From the NCBI GenBank assembly GCA_045613065.1, contig JAZLAH010000071.1, positions 1 to 36,154 on the forward strand: a DNA stretch of 36,154 bases, read 5' to 3'. Positions 22,779 through 29,950 of this stretch are shown here, one piece after another. The DNA is from Fimenecus sp045613065. Lineage in GTDB: Bacteria; Bacillota; Clostridia; Oscillospirales; Acutalibacteraceae. Every line of letters begins with the position of its first letter. Within the stretch, counting starts at the first letter, position 1. A model generated the notes under the pieces. It was given only the letters and a program-made list of their open reading frames with translations, did not search any database and was not told the origin of the DNA. The position numbers were made by a program, and so were the translations under genes.

Positions 22779-23897
22779 ATGTCAAAAATTAAGAATTATA
22801 TTATAGTAGCTATTTCTGTGATTTTTGTTTTCGGATTTCTCCTTGTGGGTATTATATTGCCTGATTCTGAAATCTCAACAACAGAACGAAGAAAACTCAG
22901 TAAATTCCCTAAAATAACTGTTGAAAGCATAACATCAGGTAAATTTATGAGTGAATTTGAATCATATACTCTTGACCATTTTCCATTAAGAGATCAGTTC
23001 CGCACTCTTAAAGCTTATGCAACATTTTACGGAATGGGACAAAAAGATAATAATGACTTTTTCTCATATGATGATTATATTGTGAAAATGGAATATCCTT
23101 TGAATGAGGATTCTGTTCAGTATGCTACAAGTCGTTTTCAGTTAATATATGACAAGTATCTTAAAGACAAGGATATGAAGATTTATTCAACCCTTATTCC
23201 TGATAAAAACTTCTTTGTGCCAAAGGACGAGGGTTATCTCTCAATGGATTATGATTTGATGGCAGATATGATGAAAAGTCAGATGAGTTATTCACAGTAT
23301 ATCGATATATTCTCACAGCTTGAGCTTTTTGATTACTATTCAACCGATACACATTGGCGTCAGGAAAAACTCATAGATGTGGCACAGTATATCGCAAAGG
23401 AAATGGGAGTAACACTTGAGGCTGAATATGATGTTCAAAAGGTTGAAACTCCTTTTTATGGTGTATATCACGGTCAGTTTGCAATGCCGGTTGAACCTGA
23501 TGAATTGTATTATCTCACAAGTGATATTCTCGACAACTGCATCGTAACGGATTTGGAAACAAATTCACAGATTCCTGTATACGATATGGAAAAAATCACA
23601 AGTGATGACCCAACCAAAATCCCTGACCCATACGAAATGTTCTTGTCAGGACCTAATCGTTCAATTCTTGTAATTGAAAACAAAAACGCCACAACAGATA
23701 AAGAGTTGATTATATTCAGAGATTCTTATGCAAACGCTATTGCACCATTGTTTGTGGAGGGTTATAGAAAAATAACTCTTGTAGATTTAAGAAGAGTATC
23801 ACCACAATTCCTTGGCAACTTTGTTGAATTTACAAATCAGGATGTCCTCTTTATGCAGAGTGCATTAGTCCTCAACGATTCAAGTGAAATTAAATAA
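22779..23897 (+). CDS. DHHW/AlgJ-like membrane-anchored O-acetyltransferase
   Basis: The 372-residue protein has one N-terminal membrane anchor (about 7-28) and an extracellular SGNH-like domain. Family landmarks are ERRKLSKFPKIT near 37-47, the DHFPLRDQFRTLKAY segment near 66-80, STDTHWRQ near 188-195 with Asp190 and His192, and IIFRDSYANAIAPL near 311-324 with probable nucleophile Ser316. This is the DHHW variant (here DTHW) of the AlgJ/AlgX group that takes acetyl groups from the MBOAT partner. GAGGAGG precedes the ATG. The polysaccharide acceptor is not encoded nearby. A strong terminator follows. Confidence 0.88.
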   Translation: MSKIKNYIIVAISVIFVFGFLLVGIILPDSEISTTERRKLSKFPKITVESITSGKFMSEFESYTLDHFPLRDQFRTLKAYATFYGMGQKDNNDFFSYDDYIVKMEYPLNEDSVQYATSRFQLIYDKYLKDKDMKIYSTLIPDKNFFVPKDEGYLSMDYDLMADMMKSQMSYSQYIDIFSQLELFDYYSTDTHWRQEKLIDVAQYIAKEMGVTLEAEYDVQKVETPFYGVYHGQFAMPVEPDELYYLTSDILDNCIVTDLETNSQIPVYDMEKITSDDPTKIPDPYEMFLSGPNRSILVIENKNATTDKELIIFRDSYANAIAPLFVEGYRKITLVDLRRVSPQFLGNFVEFTNQDVLFMQSALVLNDSSEIK

Positions 23898-23903
23898 AAA
23901 ATT

Positions 23904-23942
23904 ATCCTCTTGGGTTCACTTCATTTTCCAAGAGGATTTTTT
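23904..23942 (+). terminator. Terminator of the MBOAT-DHHW operon
   Basis: ATCCTCTTGG (23904-23913) pairs perfectly with CCAAGAGGAT (23928-23937) over 14 nt, then a run of T. Confidence 0.9.
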
Positions 23943-23959
23943 CAATCATTTTGCAATTT

Positions 23960-24463
23960 TTATGTAAATATTTCAGAAACAAAGTCTATTACTGTGAATG
24001 ATTGTGCCAAAATGGCATCAATAATCAGCACAACAGAAATTACCGCAACAGGGTCAACACCATCTGTAATGTTGATGGCATATGCATCACCGAATGTGAA
24101 CCATTCCTTTGAAATAGTTGCTACGGTGTAATTATCACGATAGATTTCATATTCGTGAGCAAGAAAATCGCCGTCAACCTGCCAGTCATATCCTGTTACA
24201 CTGAACTTTTGCTTGAAAAGTGTGAAGTGTTTTACAACCTCTGCAACATCTTCACCATTCATTTCTATAAAAAATCGTGGTAAGAAAGACAATACTTTTT
24301 GGTGAATATGTGCTAAATGGTTATTTCCCATGTCATAAAGGTCAAGTTTTTTTCCGATAGTAAATACTGAACCCTCAACCCAATATGCTTCGTTTCCGTA
24401 TTCATTATAAATATTGAATTTATCTTTCCAGGAGAAAACCTTTTGTTTCATGTAGAGTTTCAT
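23960..24463 (-). CDS. LURP-one-related (tubby-like fold) protein
   Basis: I start this 167-residue protein at ATG 24463, because GAGGTG lies just upstream. An in-frame extension to 24505 is only translated heptad repeat and is rejected. The sequence has the YxjI/LURP-one pattern: MKLYMKQKVFSWKDKFNIYN, then VEGSVFTIGKKLDLYDM, a HIHQKVLSFLPRFFIEMNG segment, and a hydrophobic final helix (VAVISVVLIIDAIL). These proteins form a closed beta-barrel around a hydrophobic helix; their bacterial function is unknown. It is last in a minus-strand series after the phosphoribosyltransferase, from which it is separated only by a heptad arm. Confidence 0.82.
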   Translation of the reverse strand: MKLYMKQKVFSWKDKFNIYNEYGNEAYWVEGSVFTIGKKLDLYDMGNNHLAHIHQKVLSFLPRFFIEMNGEDVAEVVKHFTLFKQKFSVTGYDWQVDGDFLAHEYEIYRDNYTVATISKEWFTFGDAYAINITDGVDPVAVISVVLIIDAILAQSFTVIDFVSEIFT

Positions 24464-24475
24464 AACAACACCTCT

Positions 24476-24505
24476 ATTTTGCGCTTTGCACTTTGCATTT
24501 TGCAC
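24476..24505 (-). repeat. Heptad arm between the phosphoribosyltransferase and LURP-one-like genes
   Basis: Read on the minus strand the upstream stop TAA is followed at once by GT and units GCAAAAT, GCAAAGT, GCAAAGC, GCAAAAT, then the AGAGGTG ribosome site of the next gene. The arm therefore fills the whole intergenic gap. Confidence 0.8.
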
Positions 24506-25057
24506 TTATATTTCTTTACCGTTTTTATCAAACAATGGTAATCTTTCAAGGTAGATGATATCATCACGATCTGCAGCATCACCTTCAGCAAGAATAAACA
24601 TTTTGCCACAAACGATTCCGCCTGCATCATTAACGAGTTTTTCAACTGCAGCCAAAGACTGACCCAAAGAAACAACATCATCAACTATGAGAATTCTTTT
24701 GCCTTTCATAAGTTCTGCATCAGCCAAATCGAGATAAAGTTTCTGTTCACCCTCGGTTGTAATTGAATTTACAGTTGACTCAAAAACTCCTGTCATATAA
24801 AGCTTCGGTTTTTTACGAGCTACAAAATATTTCTGGTTATCCTGAAGTCTTGCCATTTCGTGAGCAAGTGGAATACCTTTAGCCTCTGCTGTGATTATGT
24901 AGTCATACTCAGGGGCTTTTTTTAATAATTCTTCAGCACAAGCAGTAGTAAGTTCAGGGTCACCGAAAATAACAAAACCTGCAATCATAAGTTCATCATT
25001 GAGAGGACACATTGGTAAATTTCTCTCAAGTCCTGCAATATTCATAGTGTAAAACAT
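24506..25057 (-). CDS. Type I phosphoribosyltransferase (adenine/xanthine PRT-like)
   Basis: The 183-residue protein has the type I PRT layout. A flexible N-terminal hood is followed by EAKGIPLAHEMARL near 58-71 and the PRPP-binding loop ILIVDDVVSLGQS at 122-134. It probably salvages a purine base with PRPP, or acts as a PRPP-sensing relative; the base cannot be decided from the hood sequence. AGGAGA precedes the ATG. A terminator separates it from the upstream ireB pair. The LURP-one-like gene follows across a heptad arm. Confidence 0.8.
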   Translation of the reverse strand: MFYTMNIAGLERNLPMCPLNDELMIAGFVIFGDPELTTACAEELLKKAPEYDYIITAEAKGIPLAHEMARLQDNQKYFVARKKPKLYMTGVFESTVNSITTEGEQKLYLDLADAELMKGKRILIVDDVVSLGQSLAAVEKLVNDAGGIVCGKMFILAEGDAADRDDIIYLERLPLFDKNGKEI

Positions 25058-25087
25058 AATAACATTCTCCTAAAAAGTTGATAGAAA

Positions 25088-25118
25088 ACAAAAAGAGGAC
25101 GGAATCCCATCCATCCTC
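25088..25118 (-). terminator. Terminator after the ireB-unknown gene pair
   Basis: On the minus strand GAGGATGG (25118-25111) pairs with CCGTCCTC (25102-25095, one G-T) around 8 nt and is followed by TTTTTG. Confidence 0.8.
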
Positions 25119-25131
25119 CAATTTTGTTGAA

Positions 25132-25422
25132 TTAGTTAGCCAATGCTCTGCTGAGCCAAACTTCAGCAATATCAAGAGCAGCATAAAGGCCTTTCTTTTC
25201 ACTTGATTTAACAATTCTCTCACGAGGGCTTACATCAGGGTCAGTATTAAGCAACTGAACTGATACCTTTGAAGCAACTTCAATATCATTAACAGGCTTT
25301 GTTGCAAGAATCTGCATCATAATAACGTACTTGTCATTTGGGAAGCCGTAATAAAGAGTGTTGCCGTTTCTAACTAATGGTTTGCCTTTAAAAGTGAGGA
25401 ATTTGCCATTTTCTTTTGCCAA
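25132..25422 (-). CDS. Small conserved-looking protein of unknown function, downstream of ireB
   Basis: I do not recognise a family. The 96-residue product starts at TTG 25422; AAGGTG overlaps the ireB stop and is 6 bases upstream. Earlier in-frame codons lie inside ireB. The protein reads as a small alpha/beta domain: NGKFLTFKGKPLVRNGNTLYY (strands, with a basic loop), then KYVIMMQILATKPV, VSVQLLNTDP, a charged segment, and a C-terminal helix AALDIAEVWLSRAL. It is translationally coupled to ireB, and a terminator follows, so the two probably share regulation. A link to PASTA-kinase signalling would be pure inference. Confidence 0.7.
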   Translation of the reverse strand: MAKENGKFLTFKGKPLVRNGNTLYYGFPNDKYVIMMQILATKPVNDIEVASKVSVQLLNTDPDVSPRERIVKSSEKKGLYAALDIAEVWLSRALAN

Positions 25423-25432
25423 AACAAACACC

Positions 25433-25693
25433 TTATTTCTTTGAGTTTTTGAGATAGTCTTTAACAAGGTCCTGCAAAAGCTCATCTCTGTCAAGACGAC
25501 GGATAAGGCTTCTTGCATTGTTATGAGTAGTGATATATGTTGGGTCTTCAGAAAGAATATATCCAACTATCTGGTTAATAGGATTATATCCTTTTTCCAC
25601 CAAAGCGTCATAAACTGCCACAAGCACCTGTCGTGTGGTTTCCTCTCGTTCATCTTTCAAGGAAAATTGTATAGTCTTGTTAGGGTCGAGCAT
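25433..25693 (-). CDS. ireB: IreB-family regulatory phosphoprotein
   Basis: IreB is a small substrate of the PASTA Ser/Thr kinase (IreK) in Enterococcus, where it negatively affects cephalosporin resistance; homologues are widespread in Firmicutes. The 86-residue length and sequence fit very well: DEREETTRQVLVAVYDALVEKGYNPINQIVGYILSEDPTYIT, then NARSLIRRLDRDELLQDLVKDYL. The N-terminal Thr region (MLDPNKTIQFSL) holds the usual phosphorylation site. GGAGGTGG precedes the ATG and a consensus promoter lies upstream. In many relatives ruvX follows; here a different small gene does. Confidence 0.93.
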   Translation of the reverse strand: MLDPNKTIQFSLKDEREETTRQVLVAVYDALVEKGYNPINQIVGYILSEDPTYITTHNNARSLIRRLDRDELLQDLVKDYLKNSKK

Positions 25694-25723
25694 TCTGCCA
25701 CCTCCAAATATCTAATCTATATT

Positions 25724-25752
25724 ATTATATACTGTATTTTGAAAAATTACAA
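25724..25752 (-). promoter_or_regulatory. Promoter of ireB
   Basis: Minus-strand TTGTAA (25752-25747), a 17-base spacer and a perfect TATAAT (25729-25724). Confidence 0.8.
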
Positions 25753-25771
25753 TAGGAATTTTTCAAAAAAT

Positions 25772-26029
25772 GCAAAATGCAAAGTGCAAAGTGCAAAATT
25801 AGTGCTGTCTTAGATGACAGGTGAGTATCTGCGACGCTAATGTTAAACAGGATGTGGAGAAAGACAAAGAACTCGGTCATTCTGAGGAATGAAATGACGA
25901 AGAATCTCATCAATAAAATCAATAGACCATTCGTTGCACTCAGGGTGACTGGTAAATTATTAAATTCAATTTTCTATAATTGCAACGCAGTTCCGACATT
26001 TTGCATTGTGCGTTTTGCACTTTGCATTT
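25772..26029. mobile_element. Heptad-arm inverted element (copy 3), with another repeat nested inside
   Basis: The left arm 25772-25799 has GCAAAAT, GCAAAGT, GCAAAGT, GCAAAAT. The right arm 25998-26029 has ATTTTGC, ATTGTGC, GTTTTGC, ACTTTGC, ATTT. The core GCAACGCAGTTCC (25982-25994) precedes the right arm, as in copies 1 and 2. The interior differs from those copies and contains a second inverted repeat (25876-25949). The right arm ends at the T tract of the pheT terminator. No coding frame is convincing. Confidence 0.65.
25876..25949. repeat. Nested inverted repeat (GTCATTCTGAG type)
   Basis: GTCATTCTGAG (25876-25886) and its imperfect inverse CTCAGGGTGAC (25939-25949) flank GACGAAGAATCTC-like sequence. 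Segments of this kind are, from memory, common dispersed intergenic repeats in many bacterial genomes. It lies within the heptad-arm pair. Confidence 0.45.
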
Positions 26030-26053
26030 AAAAAGCACCCCGAAGGGTGCTTT
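26027..26053 (-). terminator. Terminator of pheS-pheT
   Basis: AAAGCACCC/GGGTGCTTT form a perfect 9-bp stem (26032-26040 and 26045-26053). On the minus strand the loop is TTCG and a T run follows. Confidence 0.92.
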
Positions 26054-26055
26054 AA

Positions 26056-28416
26056 TTATGACTTAAGTGCAATATTTTCTTTTGCGAGTGCATCAATAAT
26101 GCTGTTTGCAACATCCATAACTTCTTCTCTTGTAAGAGTCTTTTCAGGATGTGAGAAAGTAATTCTTGTTGTGATTGACTTGCCGTTTTCATCACGGTAT
26201 GTATCAGTAACTTCAACTTTCTTGATAAGTGGACAATTAGCATCCTTAATTGCTTTGCCGATTGGTGCAAAAATATCGCTTACAAATGAAAGGTCAACTT
26301 CGATTGCAGGGAATTTTGATGGTTCAGCATAGTGAATACCAGCATCAGTAAGTTCTGCAAAAGCAGGAACGTCGATTTCAGCAAATACGATTGCTGCTTT
26401 CTTGTCAATTTTCTTGCCAACTGTTGGGTGAACAACACCGATTTTACCAAGAACAACACCATCACAAGAAATTTCGTTAAGGTTTCTTGGATGTTCATAT
26501 GAAAGTGTAGCTTCCATTGGGTTGAATTCAAGTGGCTTGTGCTTGATGTTGTCAGAAACAACTGAAAGCATTGTAGCAAGTTCAATGTAAAGTGATTCAA
26601 GAGATTTTGTTTTGCTGAAAAGTGTTACACAGAGTTTCTTATGCTCGTCACACATTCCGTCAGCATTAAGACCATCAACAGTTCTGCCAACTTCGAAAAT
26701 ACCGAAATCAGGTGCATAGTTTGTGTTTACCTTAACCTGACAAAGCTGTGTTGGGATAATTGATTTACGAATTGTTTCAATATTAGGATTTGTAGCATTC
26801 TGGAGCTTGATATTGTCTTCAATCTCAATTCCCAATGCCTTGTATTCATCATAATACTGCCATACATAAGAATGAACTTCGTGAAGTGAATATCTGTGAA
26901 CGAGAATGTCCTTAATTCTGTCTTCAACAGTCTTTTCAACTGCTGCACGAACAGGGTAGAGAGGAGCTTCTGCAGTATGGATATCAAAGTTATCGTAACC
27001 GTAAATTCTTGTGATTTCTTCAACGATATCAGCCTTGATAGTAACGTCTTTTGTTGCTCTCCAGCTTGGTACTTCTACTGTGAACTTGTCACCGTCGTTA
27101 GTAGCCTTGAAACCAAGTGAATTAAGAGTATTTACGATAGTATCGTTTCCGATTTCGATACCTGTGTACTTGTCAATAAATGCTTTATCGAAATCGAGAG
27201 TAACCTGTGGATATTTGAAAGCGTATTCGTCAGTAAGTGCAGATACAACCTTTGCACCATCATCAATGTCAGTAAGAAGCTTAACAAATCTTCCAATAGC
27301 AGGAACAGTCATTTCAGGGTCAAGGCACTTTTCATAACGCATTGAAGCATCAGTTCTGTGTGAAAGGCGAACAGTTGACTTACGGATTGATGCAGCGTTG
27401 AATGTTGCTGATTCAAGAGTAAGAGTTGTTGTATCTTCTACAATTTCACTATCAAGACCACCCATAATACCTGCAATAGCAACAGGAGTGTTGTCGTTGC
27501 AAATCATAAGTGTGTTTTCGTCAATATTTCTGTCAATTCCGTCAAGTGTCTGGAATACGAAAGGCTCATTGAATCTCTTGATTCTGATTTTTTCAACCTT
27601 TCTTGAGTCGAATGCATGCATTGGTTGACCCATTTCAAGCATAAGGTAGTTTGTAAGGACAGCAAGAAGGTTAATGCCTCTCATTCCGCAGTAGAAAAGA
27701 CGGATTCTCATATTAACAGGGCTTACATTTTTTGTAATGTTTTCAACCTGTAAGCAAGAATATCTCTGACAAAGTTCATCTTCAATCTTAAGGTCAACCT
27801 TTGGAAGATTGTCATACTGTGATAAATCGACCTGTGGAAGTGGTTTTAATGGACGTCCTGCAAGTGAAGCGAATTCACGAGCAATACCATAATGACCCCA
27901 AAGGTCAGGACGGTTTGTAAGAGATTTATTATCAACCTCAAAAACGATATCGTCGATTTCGTAAACGTCCTTAAGGTCAGTACCATTCTTAACGTCCTCA
28001 AGAATGTCCATAATACCTGAATTGTCATCGCTGATGCCGATTTCCTTTTCAGAACAGCACATACCGTTTGACATATATCCTGCAAGAGGTCTTGGTGCGA
28101 TTTCGATTTCACCAAGACGAGCGCCAACCTTTGCAAAAGCAGTTTTCATACCAACTCTTACATTTGGTGCACCACAAACAACGTCAACTAATTCAGCTTC
28201 ACCGATATCAATTTTTAAAAGGTGGAGCTTTTCTGATTCAGGGTGATTTTCAACAGATTTAATTTCAGCAACAACGATACCTGAAAAATCACTGCCTTTA
28301 AAGAAGATTTCGTTCTCAACTTCAGCAGTTGAAAGTGAAAATTTACGGATTAACTCCATTTTGTCAAGACCACTAAGGTCAACGAAATCACTAATCCAGT
28401 TCATTGATAAAAACAT
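26056..28416 (-). CDS. pheT: Phenylalanyl-tRNA synthetase beta subunit
   Basis: This is the beta chain of the heterotetramer that charges tRNA-Phe. The 786-residue length is normal. The domains are an EMAP/tRNA-binding domain (SDFSGIVVAEIKSVENHPESEKLHLLKIDIG near 42-72), B3/B4 editing region (KSLTNRPDLWGHYGIAREFA), B5 domain, catalytic-like core with a SYVWQYYDEY segment, and a C-terminal anticodon-binding domain (KFPAIEVDLSFVSD ... LTREEVMDVANSIIDAL). GGAAGGAGG precedes the ATG within the 18-base gap after pheS. The operon is T-box controlled and ends at the hairpin 26027-26053. Confidence 0.97.
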   Translation of the reverse strand: MFLSMNWISDFVDLSGLDKMELIRKFSLSTAEVENEIFFKGSDFSGIVVAEIKSVENHPESEKLHLLKIDIGEAELVDVVCGAPNVRVGMKTAFAKVGARLGEIEIAPRPLAGYMSNGMCCSEKEIGISDDNSGIMDILEDVKNGTDLKDVYEIDDIVFEVDNKSLTNRPDLWGHYGIAREFASLAGRPLKPLPQVDLSQYDNLPKVDLKIEDELCQRYSCLQVENITKNVSPVNMRIRLFYCGMRGINLLAVLTNYLMLEMGQPMHAFDSRKVEKIRIKRFNEPFVFQTLDGIDRNIDENTLMICNDNTPVAIAGIMGGLDSEIVEDTTTLTLESATFNAASIRKSTVRLSHRTDASMRYEKCLDPEMTVPAIGRFVKLLTDIDDGAKVVSALTDEYAFKYPQVTLDFDKAFIDKYTGIEIGNDTIVNTLNSLGFKATNDGDKFTVEVPSWRATKDVTIKADIVEEITRIYGYDNFDIHTAEAPLYPVRAAVEKTVEDRIKDILVHRYSLHEVHSYVWQYYDEYKALGIEIEDNIKLQNATNPNIETIRKSIIPTQLCQVKVNTNYAPDFGIFEVGRTVDGLNADGMCDEHKKLCVTLFSKTKSLESLYIELATMLSVVSDNIKHKPLEFNPMEATLSYEHPRNLNEISCDGVVLGKIGVVHPTVGKKIDKKAAIVFAEIDVPAFAELTDAGIHYAEPSKFPAIEVDLSFVSDIFAPIGKAIKDANCPLIKKVEVTDTYRDENGKSITTRITFSHPEKTLTREEVMDVANSIIDALAKENIALKS

Positions 28417-28434
28417 AATTCTGCTCCTCCTTCC

Positions 28435-29490
28435 TTAATCTTCATCGTCTGTGAACTGTGAAAGCACTTTAAGGCTACCACTGTTCAAATCACGAATATC
28501 TTTAACGCCATATTTCATCATTGCGAGTCTTGTAAGACCAAGACCAAATGCAAAACCCGTGTATTCTTCAGGGTCAATTTCACCTGCTTTAAGAACTTCA
28601 GGGTGAATCATACCACATGGGCAGAGTTCAAGCCAACCACTGTGCTTACATGATGGACAACCTTCACCACCACAGATGAGACAACTGATGTCAAGCTCGA
28701 AACCAGGTTCAACGAATGGGAAGAAACCAGGACGAAGACGAACTTTAATGTCTTTCTGGAATACTTCTGAAAGCATAGTTTTCATAAAGTAGATAAGGTT
28801 TGAGATTGAAATATCCTTGTCAACCATAACACCTTCCATCTGGAAGAATGTGTTTTCGTGACAAGCGTCAGTAGCTTCATTTCTGAAACAACGACCTGGG
28901 AAAATAGCCTTGATTGGCACACCGTCGTTGATAAGAGCATCTTTATACTTCTTGTAAATAGCATTCTGTGCTGCTGATGTCTGTGACTTCAATAACTGAC
29001 CATTTTCAAGGTAATATGTGTCCTGCATATCTCTTGCTGGATGGTCCTTTGGAATGTTAAGTGACTCAAAACATTCATAGTCAGTAACAACTTCGCTGTA
29101 ATCCTCAACGTTAAAGCCCATTGATTTGAAGATTGTTTCACACTGACGCTGAACAAGAGTAATTGGATGATATGAACCTCTTGTTAAGTTTGCAGGAACT
29201 GAAATATCGAAAACAGGTGTGCTTTCGATTTCCTTTTTAAGTTCAAGCTCCTTGAGTTCAGCACTCTTTTCAGCAATCTTCTGCTCAACATAAGCTCTTA
29301 CTTCGTTTACAATCTGACCCATAACAGGTCTTTCTTCAGCAGACAATGAACCCATCATTTTAAGCATAGATGTAAGTTCACCTTTTTTGCCGAGAATCTG
29401 TACTCTGAAATTTTCAAGTTGACTCTGTTCAGTAAATGTAGCCAACTCTGCTTCCGCTTTTTGACGGATAGCTTCAAGTTTTTCTCTCAT
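28435..29490 (-). CDS. pheS: Phenylalanyl-tRNA synthetase alpha subunit
   Basis: The catalytic alpha chain is 351 residues from ATG 29490, preceded by GTGAGGAAG. The frame is open to 29652, but that part is the T-box leader and is rejected. The protein has an N-terminal coiled-coil tRNA-binding arm (REKLEAIRQKAEAELATF). Class II motif 2 is FPGRCFRNEATDACHENTFFQMEG, the Cys-rich segment is CLICGGEGCPSCKHSGWLEL, and motif 3 is GFAFGLGLTRLAMMKYG. It is first in the pheS-pheT operon. Confidence 0.97.
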   Translation of the reverse strand: MREKLEAIRQKAEAELATFTEQSQLENFRVQILGKKGELTSMLKMMGSLSAEERPVMGQIVNEVRAYVEQKIAEKSAELKELELKKEIESTPVFDISVPANLTRGSYHPITLVQRQCETIFKSMGFNVEDYSEVVTDYECFESLNIPKDHPARDMQDTYYLENGQLLKSQTSAAQNAIYKKYKDALINDGVPIKAIFPGRCFRNEATDACHENTFFQMEGVMVDKDISISNLIYFMKTMLSEVFQKDIKVRLRPGFFPFVEPGFELDISCLICGGEGCPSCKHSGWLELCPCGMIHPEVLKAGEIDPEEYTGFAFGLGLTRLAMMKYGVKDIRDLNSGSLKVLSQFTDDED

Positions 29491-29544
29491 TTTTGTCTTC
29501 CTCACTTTGATTAAGGTATATTTTTTTCGGAAATAGGGACATAA

Positions 29545-29792
29545 AAAAGTCCCACACTCCAAAGAGCATGGGACGAATAAAATCCGCGGTACCACCCAAT
29601 TTTTTGCAAAAAGCAAACACTTCCGTGTCCAATAACGAGAACAAACCGTCATTACCTACTGCTATTTCAGTAAAGCCACTCTAAAGGGAACTTCAATTAA
29701 GCTTTAGTCTTATGTGCTTTCAGCCAAGGCACAATTCTCTGTCAAGGTTACTCACTTAATCTACTTTCTTTTTCATCGTGTTTTAAATATCG
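29545..29792 (-). ncRNA. T-box leader (tRNA-Phe sensing) of pheS-pheT
   Basis: Read on the minus strand, the leader has a long stem I with the AGAGAA and GGCTGAAAG elements. The specifier is TTC (29690-29688), a Phe codon, in the context GAAG-TTC-CC. The conserved T-box TGGGTGGTACCGCGG lies at 29598-29584. The terminator stem is GTCCCATGCTC (29574-29564) with GAGTGTGGGAC (29559-29549) and a T run. Uncharged tRNA-Phe should favour the antiterminator and raise pheST expression. All key parts are present and the specifier matches the downstream enzyme. Confidence 0.95.
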
Positions 29793-29798
29793 CATAGA

Positions 29799-29827
29799 AT
29801 TATATCAAATTAATAAGTACAAGTCAA
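29799..29827 (-). promoter_or_regulatory. Promoter of the T-box-pheS-pheT operon
   Basis: Minus-strand TTGACT (29827-29822), a 17-base spacer and a perfect TATAAT (29804-29799), with the predicted start at about 29792, just before stem I. Confidence 0.9.
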
Positions 29828-29870
29828 GTATAAAATGGAGGTTATCGAGATGAATAAATGTTGTACTCTT

Positions 29871-29945
29871 GCCTCCCTCGTCAGAGGGAGCCAATCATAA
29901 ATCAGTAACGCAGTTCCTTCATTTTGCACTTTGCATTTTGCACTT
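29871..29945 (+). repeat. Right end of a heptad element: palindrome, core and arm
   Basis: GCCTCCCTCG followed by TCAGAGGGAGCCAA (29871-29894) is the reverse of the TTGGCTCCC/GGGAGGC segment of copies 1 and 2. Then come AACGCAGTTCC (core) and units ATTTTGC, ACTTTGC, ATTTTGC, ACTT (29921-29945). No left arm is visible. The arm ends six bases from the stop of the transporter gene. Confidence 0.7.
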
Positions 29946-29950
29946 ATAAT

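Noticed and set aside
23910..24131. Plus-strand frame after the DHHW gene
   Set aside because: It begins inside a terminator hairpin and runs antisense to the well-supported LURP-one-like gene.
24464..24505. N-terminal extension of the LURP-one-like protein
   Set aside because: The extra codons are translated heptad repeat, and GAGGTG lies between them and ATG 24463.
29491..29652. N-terminal extension of PheS
   Set aside because: This stretch is the T-box antiterminator/terminator region. GTGAGGAAG precedes ATG 29490, and the family start MREKLE fits.
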